Below, piece by piece: positions 21,918 through 29,448 of a stretch of DNA of 64,000 nt. Below the pieces are notes generated by a model. The model worked only from the letters and a program-made list of their open reading frames with translations, was not told the origin of the DNA and ran no database searches. The stretch is taken from positions 372,001-436,000 of the forward strand of contig NZ_BAABFN010000022.1 in the NCBI RefSeq assembly GCF_039541075.1, given 5' to 3'. Positions within the stretch are counted from its first letter, which is position 1, and each line of letters starts with the position of its first letter. Source of the DNA: Compostibacter hankyongensis (GTDB lineage: Bacteria; Bacteroidota; Bacteroidia; Chitinophagales; Chitinophagaceae). The position numbers and the translations under genes are program-made.

Positions 21918-24062
21918 TCAGGCGTTTACCTTGCCTTTCACCTTGGCCACTACTTCGTCGGCAATACCGCTGGGGGTCGGCGAATAGTGGGAAAACTCCA
22001 TGATGGAGGTGGCACGGCCGGAGGTGATAGAGCGCAGCTGGGTCACATACCCGAACATTTCGCTCAGGGGCACTTTGGCCTTGATGACCTGGGCGCCGGC
22101 GCGGGAATCCATGCCTTCCAGCAGGCCCCGGCGACGGTTGAGGTCGCCCGTCACATCCCCCATGTACTGGTCCGGCGTGGTTACTTCTACCTTCATGATC
22201 GGTTCCAGCAGCACCGGCTTGGTCTTCCGGGCGGCTTCGCGGAAGGCGGACTTCGCGCACAGCTCAAAGGACATCGAATCCGAGTCCACCGGGTGGAAGG
22301 ACCCGTCGAACAGGCGGATCTTCATGTTATCCAGCGGATAGTTGGCCAGGGGACCGGTCTGCATAGACTGCTCAAATCCCTTTTGTATGGCCGGGATAAA
22401 TTCCTTGGGGATCGATCCGCCAAAGATATCGTTTACAAACTGAAGATGCTGTCCTTCATTGGCCTGCAGCCATTCTGCCTCGGCGGGCCCCATCTCGAAC
22501 TGGATATCGGCGAATTTACCGCGTCCGCCCGTCTGCTTCTTGTACACTTCGCGGTGCTCGATCGTCTGGGTCAGCGCTTCCTTGTAGGCCACCTGGGGAG
22601 CGCCCTGGTTGACCTCCACCTTGAACTCGCGGCGCATACGGTCCACGATGATCTCCAGGTGAAGCTCGCCCATGCCACTCAGCACGGTCTGCCCGGTTTC
22701 CTCGTCGGTTTTCACGGTAAGGGTGGGATCTTCCTCGATCAGCTTGGCGATGGCCATGCCCATCTTGTCCACATCCACCTGGGTCTTGGGCTCAACGGCC
22801 ACGGAGATCACCGGCTCGGGGAAGGTCATGGATTCCAGCACGATGGGGGCGCTTTCCAGACAGAGGGTATCCCCCGTCTTGATATCTTTAAAGCCCACGG
22901 CGGCGCCGATGTCGCCGGCTTCGATCGCATCGATGGGGTTCTGCTTGTTGGAGTGCATCTGCATGATCCGGCTGATGCGCTCCTTCTTGCCCGTACGGGT
23001 GTTCAGCACATAGGAACCGGATTCCAGCCGTCCGGAATACACCCGGAAGAAGGCCAGGCGGCCCACAAAGGGGTCGGTAGCGATCTTAAAGGCCAGGGCG
23101 GCGAAGGGCTCGGATGCATCGGGCTTGCGGGATTCTTCCTTGCCGGTATCGGGGTTGGTCCCCGTTACGGCTTCCACGTCAGCGGGAGCGGGCAGGTACC
23201 GCACCACGGCATCCAGCATCTTCTGCACCCCTTTGTTCTTGAAAGAGGAGCCGCAGAGCATGGGGATGATGGCCATGTCGATGGTAGCGTGGCGGATGGC
23301 ATTATGGATCTCGTCTTCGGTGATGGTAGCGGGGTCTTCAAACCATTTTTCCAGCAGCTTCTCGTCATATTCGGCCACGGCTTCCACCAGCTTGCCCCGC
23401 CATTCTTCGGCTTCCGCCTTCATGTCTTCGGGGATCTCCACTTCTTCGTATTTGGCACCTTTGGACTCTTCGTCCCAGATGATGCCTTTCATGGTGATCA
23501 GGTCCACGACGCCCTTAAAGGTATCTTCGGCGCCGATCGGCAGCACCAGGGGCACGGGGTTGGCGCCCAGCATCTCGCGGATCTGCTTTACCACATTGAG
23601 GAAGTCGGCTCCTGCACGGTCCATCTTGTTGACAAACCCGATGCGGGGCACCTTGTACCGGTTGGCCTGACGCCAAACGGTCTCGGACTGGGGCTCCACG
23701 CCGGACACGGCGCAGAACAGCGCTACCAGCCCGTCCAGCACACGCAGGGAGCGTTCCACCTCTACGGTGAAGTCCACGTGGCCCGGGGTATCGATGATGT
23801 TGAATTTATACGTTTTGGTATCCGCAGTTTTTTCTCCCTGATGGGTGGGGAAGTTCCAGAAGCAGGTAGTGGCCGCGGAAGTAATGGTGATGCCCCTCTC
23901 CTGTTCCTGTTCCATCCAGTCCATGGTAGCGGCGCCCTCGTGCACCTCTCCTATCTTGTGGGTTTTACCGGTGTAGTAGAGAATACGCTCGGTGGTGGTG
24001 GTTTTGCCGGCATCAATATGTGCCGCAATACCAAAGTTGCGTTGAAGTTTTAGATCTGCCAT
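21918..24062 (-). CDS. fusA: Translation elongation factor G
   Basis: A 714-residue translocation GTPase. The G-domain motifs are intact: AHIDAGKTTTTERILYYTGK (P-loop), DTPGHVDF and NKMDRAGAD. The later domains follow in normal length, ending RATSIMEFSHYSPTPSGIAD. It has its own promoter and terminator, so here it is a single-gene unit although it sits in the classic str cluster order (rpsL, rpsG, fusA). Confidence 0.98.
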   Translation of the reverse strand: MADLKLQRNFGIAAHIDAGKTTTTERILYYTGKTHKIGEVHEGAATMDWMEQEQERGITITSAATTCFWNFPTHQGEKTADTKTYKFNIIDTPGHVDFTVEVERSLRVLDGLVALFCAVSGVEPQSETVWRQANRYKVPRIGFVNKMDRAGADFLNVVKQIREMLGANPVPLVLPIGAEDTFKGVVDLITMKGIIWDEESKGAKYEEVEIPEDMKAEAEEWRGKLVEAVAEYDEKLLEKWFEDPATITEDEIHNAIRHATIDMAIIPMLCGSSFKNKGVQKMLDAVVRYLPAPADVEAVTGTNPDTGKEESRKPDASEPFAALAFKIATDPFVGRLAFFRVYSGRLESGSYVLNTRTGKKERISRIMQMHSNKQNPIDAIEAGDIGAAVGFKDIKTGDTLCLESAPIVLESMTFPEPVISVAVEPKTQVDVDKMGMAIAKLIEEDPTLTVKTDEETGQTVLSGMGELHLEIIVDRMRREFKVEVNQGAPQVAYKEALTQTIEHREVYKKQTGGRGKFADIQFEMGPAEAEWLQANEGQHLQFVNDIFGGSIPKEFIPAIQKGFEQSMQTGPLANYPLDNMKIRLFDGSFHPVDSDSMSFELCAKSAFREAARKTKPVLLEPIMKVEVTTPDQYMGDVTGDLNRRRGLLEGMDSRAGAQVIKAKVPLSEMFGYVTQLRSITSGRATSIMEFSHYSPTPSGIADEVVAKVKGKVNA

Positions 24063-24107
24063 GATAGTTGGAATAACAAGTAAAGCTTATTGTCTTATTT
24101 CGGGGTG

Positions 24108-24139
24108 CAAAGGTAGACTATTCCAGGCGAAACGTCAAA
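24108..24139 (-). promoter_or_regulatory. Promoter of fusA
   Basis: TTTG (24136-24139), 20 nt, TACCTTTG (24108-24115). The -7 box is the same TACCTTTG as in front of rpsJ and rpsL. Confidence 0.8.
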
Positions 24140-24163
24140 TCCGGAACCGGTACAAACCGGAAC

Positions 24164-24192
24164 AAAAAAGACCCACTGTAAACAAGTGGATC
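24164..24192 (-). terminator. Intrinsic terminator of the rpsL-rpsG unit
   Basis: On the minus strand GATCCACT/AGTGGGTC (one G-U pair) with a seven-base loop, followed by six T. It ends the transcript before the fusA promoter. Confidence 0.75.
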
Positions 24193-24228
24193 CTGTCTGT
24201 TTCACTGGGAATATCAGGCCGGTGATGA

Positions 24229-24696
24229 TCAGAGCCTGAAATGGGAGAAGGCCTTGTTGGCTTCCGCCATCCTGTGGGTATCCTCTTTCTTTTTGAAGGC
24301 TCCGCCTTCGCCTTTACTGGCGGCCACGATCTCCTGCGCCAGCTTTTCGGCCATGCTCTTGCCATGACGGGATGCCGCATAGCGGACCAGCCATTTGATG
24401 CTCAGGGAAACCTTCCGGTCGGCCCGTACTTCGGCCGGTATCTGGAAGGTGGCTCCGCCGATACGGCGGCTTCTTACTTCCACGGCGGGGGTCACATTGG
24501 CCAGGGCTTTCTTCCACACTTCGTAGCCGTTTTCGCCGGTTTGCTGGTTGATACGGTCTACCGCATCATAGAATATACGGTAGGCGGTGCTTTTCTTTCC
24601 CTGCAGCATGATGTTGTTCACAAAGCGGGTTACCAGCCTGTCGTTGAAGCGCGGATCGGGCGCCAGCGGTAATTTTTTTGCAGCTTGTTTTCTCAT
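24229..24696 (-). CDS. rpsG: 30S ribosomal protein uS7
   Basis: A 155-residue head assembly protein that contacts E-site tRNA. DPRFNDRLVTRFVNNIMLQG, VEVRSRRIGGATFQIP and LVRYAASRHGKSMAEKLAQE are typical. It is followed by a terminator, then the fusA promoter. The rpsL-rpsG gap (24697-24760) contains a GTTAACAGTTGTCAGTTAACGG filler. Confidence 0.98.
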   Translation of the reverse strand: MRKQAAKKLPLAPDPRFNDRLVTRFVNNIMLQGKKSTAYRIFYDAVDRINQQTGENGYEVWKKALANVTPAVEVRSRRIGGATFQIPAEVRADRKVSLSIKWLVRYAASRHGKSMAEKLAQEIVAASKGEGGAFKKKEDTHRMAEANKAFSHFRL

Positions 24697-24760
24697 TTAC
24701 TTGGGTCGGTTAACAGTTGTCAGTTAACGGTTGAACGGTTTGGATCACAGACCGTTCCGG

Positions 24761-25144
24761 TTATTTGGCAGCTTTCTTTTCGCGTTTGGTGCCGTACTTG
24801 GAACGGCTTTGCTTCCGGTCTTTTACGCCGGCGGTATCCAGGGCACCGCGGACGATGTGGTAACGCACGCCGGGCAGGTCTTTTACACGTCCTCCGCGCA
24901 CCAGCACGATGGAGTGCTCCTGGAGGTTGTGTCCTTCACCGGGGATGTAGGCGATCACCTCGATCTTGTTGGTCAGCTTCACCTTGGCGACCTTCCGCAG
25001 GGCGGAGTTGGGCTTTTTGGGCGTAGTGGTATATACGCGGGTGCATACGCCGCGGCGCTGCGGGCAGTTATCCAGGGCCCTGGATTTGGATTTGGCCCGG
25101 ATAATGGTCCTTCCTTTTCTTACTAACTGTTGAATGGTAGGCAT
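24761..25144 (-). CDS. rpsL: 30S ribosomal protein uS12
   Basis: A 127-residue decoding-centre protein. It starts MPTIQQLVRKGR; the longer frame upstream lies over the promoter. The streptomycin-relevant segments TPKKPNSALRKVAKVKL (~42-58) and GRVKDLPGVRYHIVRG are wild type by appearance: Lys in PKKPNSA and Lys in VKDLPG are kept. It is the first gene behind a strong promoter. Confidence 0.98.
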   Translation of the reverse strand: MPTIQQLVRKGRTIIRAKSKSRALDNCPQRRGVCTRVYTTTPKKPNSALRKVAKVKLTNKIEVIAYIPGEGHNLQEHSIVLVRGGRVKDLPGVRYHIVRGALDTAGVKDRKQSRSKYGTKREKKAAK

Positions 25145-25212
25145 GCTCTTACCTTGATTTTTACCGGTTGCACGGTTTAAACAACTCCGGTTATTATACG
25201 AATTTGGGAGGG

Positions 25213-25244
25213 CAAAGGTAGGTGATTCCGGATAAAAAAGCAAA
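25213..25244 (-). promoter_or_regulatory. Promoter of rpsL-rpsG
   Basis: TTTG (25241-25244), 20 nt, TACCTTTG (25213-25220) on the minus strand. Transcription would start near 25206, about 60 nt before the rpsL ATG. Confidence 0.85.
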
Positions 25245-25365
25245 ATGAAAAACAAAAAACCGGCGTGCCCGTCAAAAACACGCCGGTAACCTTAATCACC
25301 TGTTGAATCAACAGTATCGTCGGCAGGGCCGTACCGTTTCAGACGGCGCGGAGCCCTGTTTGTTT

Positions 25366-26490
25366 TCAGTCGATCCGCCGGCACCAGCCATGGGGATCGT
25401 TCTTGCCGAAATGCACATCCCCGAGCCGCTGCAGCAGCGCCGGAGCAATGGTCCACGCTTCCGGGCGGAACTGCAGGTGGTGCTCCCGGTAGGTCATTTC
25501 CGCCACATAGGATATTCCGGCCGCGGTGCCTGTCCCGAATACCTCGCGGAGGGTGCCCTGCCGGTAAGCCTCCAGCACCTCGTCGATGGACAGGGGACGT
25601 TCCTCCACTTTCAGCCCCTGCTCATGCATCAGCGCGATGACCGTATCGCGGGTCACCCCGTCGAGGATGGTACCTTCGTCCAGGTCGGCGGTCACCGCCG
25701 TATCGCCGATGATCACAAAAAAGTTCATGGTCCCGCATTCCTGCAGGTATTTATGCTGAATACCGTCTATCCAGAGGATCTGGTCGTATCCCTGCCGCTG
25801 CACCTCGAGGGCGGGCATCAGGCTTCCGGCATAGTTGCCGGCCGATTTGGCAAAGCCGGTCCCTCCGGGGAAAGCCCGTACGTACTTTTCCTGCACCACC
25901 AGCTTTACGGGCTTATTGTAATAGGCGCCCGCGGGGGAATTGATGATCATAAAGCGGTAGCTTCCCGAGGGACGTACGCCCAGGAAGGCATCGGTGGCAA
26001 ACATAAAGGGCCGGATATAGAGGGAGCAGCCTTCCGCCTCGGGTATCCAGGCGCGGTCCAGGCTAATCAGCTGCTCCATGCCCGATAAAAAGATATCCTC
26101 CGGCACCGGCGGCATAGCCAGCCTTTCGGCGGACTTCAGAAAACGCTCGTAATTTTTCTCCGGACGGAACAGCAGGGGAGCGCCGTCCTCGTCACGGTAA
26201 GCCTTTATGCCTTCGAAGATGGATTGTCCGTAATGCAGGGCCGAGTTGGCCGGGCTGACGCTGAACTCTCCGTAGGGCACGATATGCGCCGGCTGCCAGC
26301 TGCCGTCCGCGAAATCGGCGACCAGCATATGATCGGCAAATATCTTTCCAAACCCGAGGTTGGAAAAATCCACTTCCCCGAGATGACTTTTCCGCACCCG
26401 TTCCACCGGGAACAGTCCGCCGGTCTTCCGCTCCTTCCCTTCCGCTGCTGCCGGTTTTACAGCGGCTTCCTTGGTCCCTATGTCTTCCAT
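25366..26490 (-). CDS. ilvE: Branched-chain amino acid aminotransferase
   Basis: A 374-residue fold type IV PLP enzyme for the last step of Val/Leu/Ile synthesis and the first of their breakdown. The motifs SALHYGQSIFEGIKAYR (~85-101), YIRPFMFATDAFLGV and GGTGFAKSAGNYAGS (PLP lysine after the FA, ~210) are present; ECGTMNFFVI and GTLREVFGTGTA complete the site. The first ~25 residues (Ala/Lys/Glu-rich) are not conserved, so an internal start cannot be excluded. It is divergently oriented from the next gene. Confidence 0.95.
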   Translation of the reverse strand: MEDIGTKEAAVKPAAAEGKERKTGGLFPVERVRKSHLGEVDFSNLGFGKIFADHMLVADFADGSWQPAHIVPYGEFSVSPANSALHYGQSIFEGIKAYRDEDGAPLLFRPEKNYERFLKSAERLAMPPVPEDIFLSGMEQLISLDRAWIPEAEGCSLYIRPFMFATDAFLGVRPSGSYRFMIINSPAGAYYNKPVKLVVQEKYVRAFPGGTGFAKSAGNYAGSLMPALEVQRQGYDQILWIDGIQHKYLQECGTMNFFVIIGDTAVTADLDEGTILDGVTRDTVIALMHEQGLKVEERPLSIDEVLEAYRQGTLREVFGTGTAAGISYVAEMTYREHHLQFRPEAWTIAPALLQRLGDVHFGKNDPHGWCRRID

Positions 26491-26592
26491 AAATGGTGAA
26501 TTGAATTTATCTTGCAGCTTTTATTGCTTACTATTGCAAATAAACGGAATTTTTACCTGCGGAAGATCATTTCGCCTTACTTTTTCTGTGTC

Positions 26593-27291
26593 ATGAGCTT
26601 ACAGGCCCTGCCCCTCGATCCTTATTTGCTGGCCGGTATATACCGGGAGCCTTTGGTACCGGCTGTTCCCGCCGGGGAAGGATTGGACGGGGCCGGGGAA
26701 AGTCCGGATAGCCCCGGCGAAGGGTTGAATACCGCCGGGCCGGAGGCTGCTGTGGCGGACACCGCTTCCGCAGCAACAGCGGCTGCGGAGACGGAGGCTG
26801 CTCCGGGAACAGCCGCTTTGACAGGAACAGACTCCGCTGCAGGAACGGCCGCTTCGGCGGGGACAGCGGCTCCGGCGGGGACTGCCGACCCGGTATCCGA
26901 AACTTTAGCGCCCCCCCTCCGTTCCCTCGGGGGCAACCGGCGGCAGGTGCTGGTGATCGTCGAGGACGCGTCCACCGCGTTTCTGGATGAGGAACAGTTT
27001 GCCTTTTTTACCAAGATACTGGGCGCCGTGCAGCACAGCATGGCGGACATCGCCCTGGTGAACCTGGCCCACAGCCCGGGAATGAGCTTCGGGGCATTGC
27101 AGGAGCAGTTCCGTCCCCGGAAAGTACTGCTGTTCGGCGATGCCCTGGCGGAGCTGCCGGCGCAGCGCAACGCGGTGCTGCAGACAACAGAAAAGCTGCC
27201 CCTGCTGCGCACCGATACGTTGCAGCAGCTGGAAAGCGACCGGGAACGGAAGCGGCTTTTCTGGGGCGCGCTGAAACTGTTTTTTTCCTGA
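26593..27291 (+). CDS. Hypothetical protein with conserved C-terminal domain and Ala/Gly/Thr-rich linker (distant psi-subunit-like layout)
   Basis: A 232-residue protein in three parts. The N-terminus (MSLQALPLDPYLLAGIYREP) is short and conserved-looking. It is followed by about 75 residues of Ala/Gly/Thr/Glu repeats, then a ~120-residue domain (RQVLVIVEDASTAFLDEEQ onward) ending ERKRLFWGALKLFF. I recognise the C-terminal pattern from uncharacterised Bacteroidetes proteins. The overall plan, an N-terminal LxPYLLxGIY peptide, a flexible linker and a small alpha/beta domain ending in KRxLWxxL, resembles DNA polymerase III psi (HolD). That is a guess from layout, not a family match. The start at 26593 is chosen because the upstream codons are AT-rich leader sequence. 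rdgB follows 66 bp later. Confidence 0.6.
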   Translation: MSLQALPLDPYLLAGIYREPLVPAVPAGEGLDGAGESPDSPGEGLNTAGPEAAVADTASAATAAAETEAAPGTAALTGTDSAAGTAASAGTAAPAGTADPVSETLAPPLRSLGGNRRQVLVIVEDASTAFLDEEQFAFFTKILGAVQHSMADIALVNLAHSPGMSFGALQEQFRPRKVLLFGDALAELPAQRNAVLQTTEKLPLLRTDTLQQLESDRERKRLFWGALKLFFS

Positions 27292-27357
27292 CATACCGGG
27301 CCGGCCGCCGGAACTCCCGAACAAGCGGAACGGCCCCGGAACCATATATCTGACCTG

Positions 27358-27975
27358 ATGACCGAACTGATTTTTGCCACCCACAATCCCAATAAGGTAA
27401 AGGAGATCCGCTCCCTGCTGGACGCTTCCGGATTCCGGGTGATCAGCCTGGAGGAAGCCGGCTTCACCCGGGAGATCCCCGAGCCGCACGATACGCTGGA
27501 GGACAATGCTTCGGAGAAATCGCAGACCATCTTCCGGCTGACGGGGAAGGATTGCTTTTCTGAAGATACCGGTCTCGAGGTGGAAGCGCTGAACGGCGCT
27601 CCGGGGGTGTATTCCGCCCGTTATGCCGGCCCTCAGAAATCTGCGGCAGACAATATCCGGCTGCTGCTGCGAAACCTGGAGGGCCACGGAGACAGACGGG
27701 CCCGGTTCCGGACCATCATCTCGCTGATCCTGGACGGGAAGGAACACCGCTTCGAAGGCGTCTGCCCGGGCCATATCCTGGAAGCAGCCACCGGCGAAGA
27801 AGGCTTTGGCTATGATCCCGTATTTGTTCCCGAGGGAGCGGAGCGCAGCTTTGCCCAGATGACGCTCGGGGAGAAAAACCGCTACAGCCACCGGGCCAGG
27901 GCCTTCCAGAAGTTGGAGGCGTTTTTGGCCCCCCGGCCCCCTAAAGGGGGTGAAAGGGTTAAAGGTGAAAGGTAA
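27358..27975 (+). CDS. rdgB: Non-canonical purine NTP pyrophosphatase (RdgB/HAM1 family)
   Basis: A house-cleaning enzyme that hydrolyses dITP/ITP/XTP to monophosphates. The signature residues are in place: THNPNKVKEIRSLL at the start, EDNASEKSQ, SEDTGLEVEALNGAPGVYSA, FGYDPVFVPEG and NRYSHRARA. The family domain ends near residue 190. The last ~15 residues (PRPPKGGERVKGER) are translated from an intergenic repeat (CCCCCTAAAGGGGG and AAAGGTGAAAGG), so the true ancestral stop has probably been lost. Confidence 0.95.
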   Translation: MTELIFATHNPNKVKEIRSLLDASGFRVISLEEAGFTREIPEPHDTLEDNASEKSQTIFRLTGKDCFSEDTGLEVEALNGAPGVYSARYAGPQKSAADNIRLLLRNLEGHGDRRARFRTIISLILDGKEHRFEGVCPGHILEAATGEEGFGYDPVFVPEGAERSFAQMTLGEKNRYSHRARAFQKLEAFLAPRPPKGGERVKGER

Positions 27976-27985
27976 AAGGTGAAGC
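27940..27985. repeat. Intergenic palindrome plus AGGTGAAAGG-type filler
   Basis: CCCCCTAAAGGGGG, a 14-base palindrome, is followed by GGTGAAAGG/GGTTAAAGGTGAAAGGTAAAAGG tandem variants. The same filler occurs at 53524-53585, 57942-58045 and 60795-60858, always near gene ends. It overlaps the rdgB stop. Confidence 0.6.
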
Positions 27986-28072
27986 TTCATTGAGACCGCT
28001 AAAAAATATTAAGCCCGAAATAAACGCGCAGCGTTCACGGAGACCGCTAAAAAAATTTGTGAACGACGCAAA
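27983..28072 (+). repeat. GAGACCGCTAAAAAA repeat element, copy A
   Basis: About 88 bp made of two ~45-bp half-units, each with GAGACCGCTAAAAAA followed by an A/T stretch. A second copy lies in inverse orientation at 49883-49970 with roughly 90 percent identity by eye. It fills the gap between rdgB and the thioesterase gene. Confidence 0.7.
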
Positions 28073-28084
28073 CCAGAAACATCA

Positions 28085-28525
28085 ATGTCCAGAATAAAGA
28101 TCGAGCTTCCGGAAACCTTTTCCTTCAGCACCCACATCCCGGTACAGGTGCGGGATATCAACTACGGCGGGCACCTGGGAAACGATTCCCTTGTCTCGCT
28201 GCTGCATGAGGCCCGTATCAGGTACCTGCAGTCGCTGGGCTGCAGCGAGCTGGATGCCTGTGGTACCGGCCTGATCATGTCGGATCTTGCTGTAACTTAT
28301 AAGGGGGAAGGATTCCGGGGCGATGAGCTGCTGGTGGAGATCGCAGCGGGGGAGTTCAGCAGCCGCGGGTTCGACCTGCTTTACCGGGTCGGCTGCAGGC
28401 GGGAAACCGGGACGATCCTCATTGCCACAGCCAAGACGGGCATGTTGTGTTTTGACTATTCCACCCGGAAGGTGGCCGCTCTACCCGGCGAGCTAAGAGA
28501 AAAATTAGAGGTGGGGAAGGGCTGA
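28085..28525 (+). CDS. Acyl-CoA thioesterase (hot-dog fold, 4HBT family)
   Basis: A 146-residue protein with the 4HBT active-site region VRDINYGGHLGNDSLVSLLH (~22-41), where Asp/Asn and Gly-His face the thioester. This is followed by the helix and strands of one hot-dog domain, including VTYKGEGFRGDEL. The substrate is unknown. The last ~16 codons, AALPGELREKLEVGKG, have a near-identical twin sequence 550 bp downstream (29024-29073), with the same length to a TGA stop. This suggests the 3' end was duplicated when the mntA-hepT segment arrived. Confidence 0.88.
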   Translation: MSRIKIELPETFSFSTHIPVQVRDINYGGHLGNDSLVSLLHEARIRYLQSLGCSELDACGTGLIMSDLAVTYKGEGFRGDELLVEIAAGEFSSRGFDLLYRVGCRRETGTILIATAKTGMLCFDYSTRKVAALPGELREKLEVGKG

Positions 28526-28703
28526 AAACTGGTCCCGCAAAACGGGCCTCTCCGATAATCTCTATCTGCTTGATAGTGGCAAAGCGCTTTTCAGAATTGG
28601 AAAGGAAATCATCAAGAGAAACGCCGGTAAGATAACGCTCCACCTCTACAATAGCGTCCAAAACATGTCTGATCCGGACCTCGTCATTTAGCGGACCTCT
28701 CAT
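28419..28703 (-). pseudogene. HepT (DUF86) toxin fragment, truncated at the direct repeat
   Basis: The first ~53 residues (from MRGPLNDEVRIRHVLDAI to KQIEIIGEA) match the start of HepT-like ribonucleases of MntA/HepT toxin-antitoxin pairs. Normal HepT is about 110-115 residues and carries its catalytic RxxxxxxHxY motif in the second half. Here homology stops near 28544, just past the thioesterase stop. The frame then reads unrelated sequence antisense to the thioesterase to 28419. The active-site motif is missing, so it cannot be a working toxin. Its start overlaps the end of mntA by 20 bases, the usual gene order. Confidence 0.75.
28474..28524 (+). repeat. Direct repeat flanking the mntA/hepT segment, left copy (thioesterase 3' end)
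   Basis: The core from 28474 to 28509 matches 29024-29059 at 32 of 36 positions, then diverges while keeping length to the TGA. The copies are exactly 550 bp apart. Confidence 0.7.
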
Positions 28704-28986
28704 AAATCAATATCTTATCCCTGTCAACAAACGGCTTTATATATCTGGAAAGTCCCTGACTGCTGACAAGATCCACTTTTTTGTGTAATAAATCTTCTAG
28801 TTCGGTCTGGTAGGTAAAAAATTTCATTCCTATGGGCTGGCTATGATCCAATTCGACGAGAATGTCCAAATCGCTGTCCATATCTGCCTCATTCCTGGCA
28901 TAGGAACCAAACAGATAAGCCCTTGTTACCGGTCGCCCGGCAAAAAAACGCTGAAGGGACAATTGATCTGAAGGGCTGAGTTTCAT
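28684..28986 (-). CDS. MntA-like minimal nucleotidyltransferase (antitoxin)
   Basis: A 100-residue polymerase-beta-like nucleotidyltransferase. The GSYARNE motif and the paired aspartates in DSDLDILVELD (~36-46) form the active site. In MntA/HepT systems it AMPylates the HepT toxin at a tyrosine and so inactivates it. Here the partner is truncated, leaving an orphan antitoxin. The frame is complete. The segment is bracketed by direct repeats and is lower in GC than its neighbours. Confidence 0.88.
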   Translation of the reverse strand: MKLSPSDQLSLQRFFAGRPVTRAYLFGSYARNEADMDSDLDILVELDHSQPIGMKFFTYQTELEDLLHKKVDLVSSQGLSRYIKPFVDRDKILIYERSAK

Positions 28987-29023
28987 AAGGTAAAGGTAAA
29001 TAATTTATCATTCCTATCTTCCC

Positions 29024-29074
29024 GGCCGCCCTGCCCGGCGGGCTAAGAGAAAAATTAGCGGCCAGAGAAGGTTG
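29024..29074 (+). repeat. Direct repeat flanking the mntA/hepT segment, right copy
   Basis: In the thioesterase frame it would encode AALPGGLREKLAAREG and a TGA, a diverged copy of the thioesterase tail with mostly third-position changes in the shared part. Its end overlaps the -33 region of the tRNA promoter. Confidence 0.7.
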
Positions 29075-29091
29075 AATTCGGACGGAAGTTA

Positions 29092-29099
29092 TATATTTG
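29092..29099 (+). promoter_or_regulatory. -7 promoter box of the tRNA gene
   Basis: TATATTTG, eleven bases before the tRNA 5' end. A TTG at 29072-29074 may serve as the -33 element (17-nt spacing, short). Confidence 0.6.
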
Positions 29100-29109
29100 C
29101 ACTCCTTTT

Positions 29110-29186
29110 GGCGAGGTAGCTCAGTTGGTGAGAGCGCAGGATTCATAACCCTGAGGTCTCGGGTTCAAATCCCGATCTCGCTACCA
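29110..29186 (+). tRNA. tRNA with anticodon CAU (probably elongator Met)
   Basis: A 77-nt cloverleaf with encoded CCA. D arm GCTC/GAGC, anticodon stem CAGGA/CCCTG with loop TTCATAA (anticodon CAU, with an A-C mismatch at 31-39), five-base variable loop AGGTC, T arm TCGGG-TTCAAAT-CCCGA. Acceptor stem GGCGAGG/TCTCGCT with two G-U pairs. The absence of initiator features (no G-C triplet anticodon stem) argues against tRNA-fMet. tRNA-Ile with a modified CAU cannot be excluded. Confidence 0.9.
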
Positions 29187-29204
29187 TTCAACTGGCATTT
29201 ATAT

Positions 29205-29232
29205 AAAAGACGCATTTTATGCGTCTTTTTTT
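29205..29232 (+). terminator. Intrinsic terminator of the tRNA gene
   Basis: AAAAGACGCAT-TTT-ATGCGTCTTTT, an eleven-base perfect stem followed by further T. The next 210 bp (29233-29440) hold no gene; I note only a small palindrome AGTTGTT-GG-AACAACT near 29331. Confidence 0.85.
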
Positions 29233-29448
29233 GTTGTTTTATTTATGACAAGATATGTATCGGTTCATAGTCAACAATCGAATATGGGGGGTTACGCCTC
29301 AGCCATTGCGGCCCCAAAGCCCATCATGCTAAGTTGTTGGAACAACTCACATACGGAACGTTGATGCCAAACCATCTCGATCAGTACATCCCTGCCCTGT
29401 TAAGACCAGCACTACTTTCTTCTTATGCAAGTACAATTGACGAATAAA

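Noticed and set aside
21726..24053. A 775-codon plus-strand open frame antisense to fusA
   Set aside because: It is a codon-bias shadow: EF-G on the other strand is full length and conserved, and the antisense frame has no recognisable domain.
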